NCBI GenBank assembly: GCA_965554225.1
Contig: CBEVZC010000170.1
Location: 1 to 5,790, forward strand
Origin: BMS3ABIN04 sp965554225
GTDB lineage: Bacteria > Bacteroidota > Ignavibacteria > Ignavibacteriales > Melioribacteraceae
Direction: 5' to 3'
DNA: 5,790 bases
The notes under the pieces are model-generated. The model was not told where the DNA came from, made no database searches, and worked only from the letters and a program-made list of their open reading frames with translations. This document shows, one piece after another, positions 5,639 through 5,790 of this stretch; within the stretch, counting starts at the first letter, position 1, and each line of letters starts with the position of its first letter. The translations under genes and the position numbers were made by a program.

Positions 5639-5790
5639 AAAACGATAGACGGAAGACAATTGCTTAGTAGGGATAAAATTTAGCAAGCTACGGACTAAAA
5701 ACCCAAAATAAGCGTATCCACCAATATGGAAGGAAATCTAAGATTCAATTAGTAAGTGCGACAAAATAGATTTAATTCTCTGGGGTTAAC

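Larger units (their letters stand above)
5041..5790. other. Right non-coding flank, a mosaic of intergenic repeats
   Basis: No supported gene, tRNA or rRNA was found. Between 5067 and about 5640 several unrelated short repeat types lie nearly end to end, including a TGGAATAGTGGAATGATGA run at 5298-5316. Positions 5640-5790 show no feature I can name and no reading frame entering from the window edge that I could support. Confidence 0.6.

Overview
The window holds one complete three-gene operon on the minus strand, flanked on both sides by repeat-rich DNA with no convincing genes. Base composition is AT-rich. Two things suggest an anaerobic or facultative member of the Bacteroidota/Ignavibacteria/Chlorobi group: the intergenic repeat families (runs like 'acacggat', 'cgtcttagcgact', 'cagaagtcagaagt') and the terminator style (AAGCCCAAC...GTTGGGCTT). 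This placement rests on remembered genome style, not on a marker gene, and is only a moderate guess.

Layout by region. Positions 1-427 are non-coding: a roughly 285-bp stretch bounded by an imperfect 29-31-bp inverted repeat, containing several smaller palindromes, then a short repeat-like tail. Positions 428-456 form a strong hairpin terminator that closes the operon. Positions 482-1396 encode the beta subunit (PorB type), 1424-2623 the alpha subunit (PorA type), and 2616-4895 a 759-residue fusion. The fusion joins a gamma subunit (PorG), a GltD/NfnB-like FAD-NAD(P)H oxidoreductase module and a ferredoxin-like delta part. Positions 4896-5040 are an AT-rich leader with a weak promoter candidate. 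Positions 5041-5790 are a mosaic of short intergenic repeats.

How the genes work together. Transcription runs from about 4967 down to about 428, giving the order gamma-[GltD]-delta, alpha, beta. This is the classical porG-porD-porA-porB order, with the first two genes merged and a flavoprotein module placed between them. Alpha and beta form the thiamine-diphosphate and proximal [4Fe-4S] core that makes or cleaves pyruvate with CoA and CO2. Gamma completes the complex, and the delta-type clusters normally pass electrons to free ferredoxin. With an FAD/NAD(P)H module covalently attached, electrons could instead move directly between pyruvate and NADP(H). The double Arg after the dinucleotide-binding motif favours NADPH.

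The most notable item is therefore this built-in NAD(P)H module, which predicts a pyruvate:NADP+ oxidoreductase made from Por-type parts rather than the known eukaryotic PFOR-P450-reductase fusion. Whether this architecture is already catalogued cannot be decided from the sequence alone.
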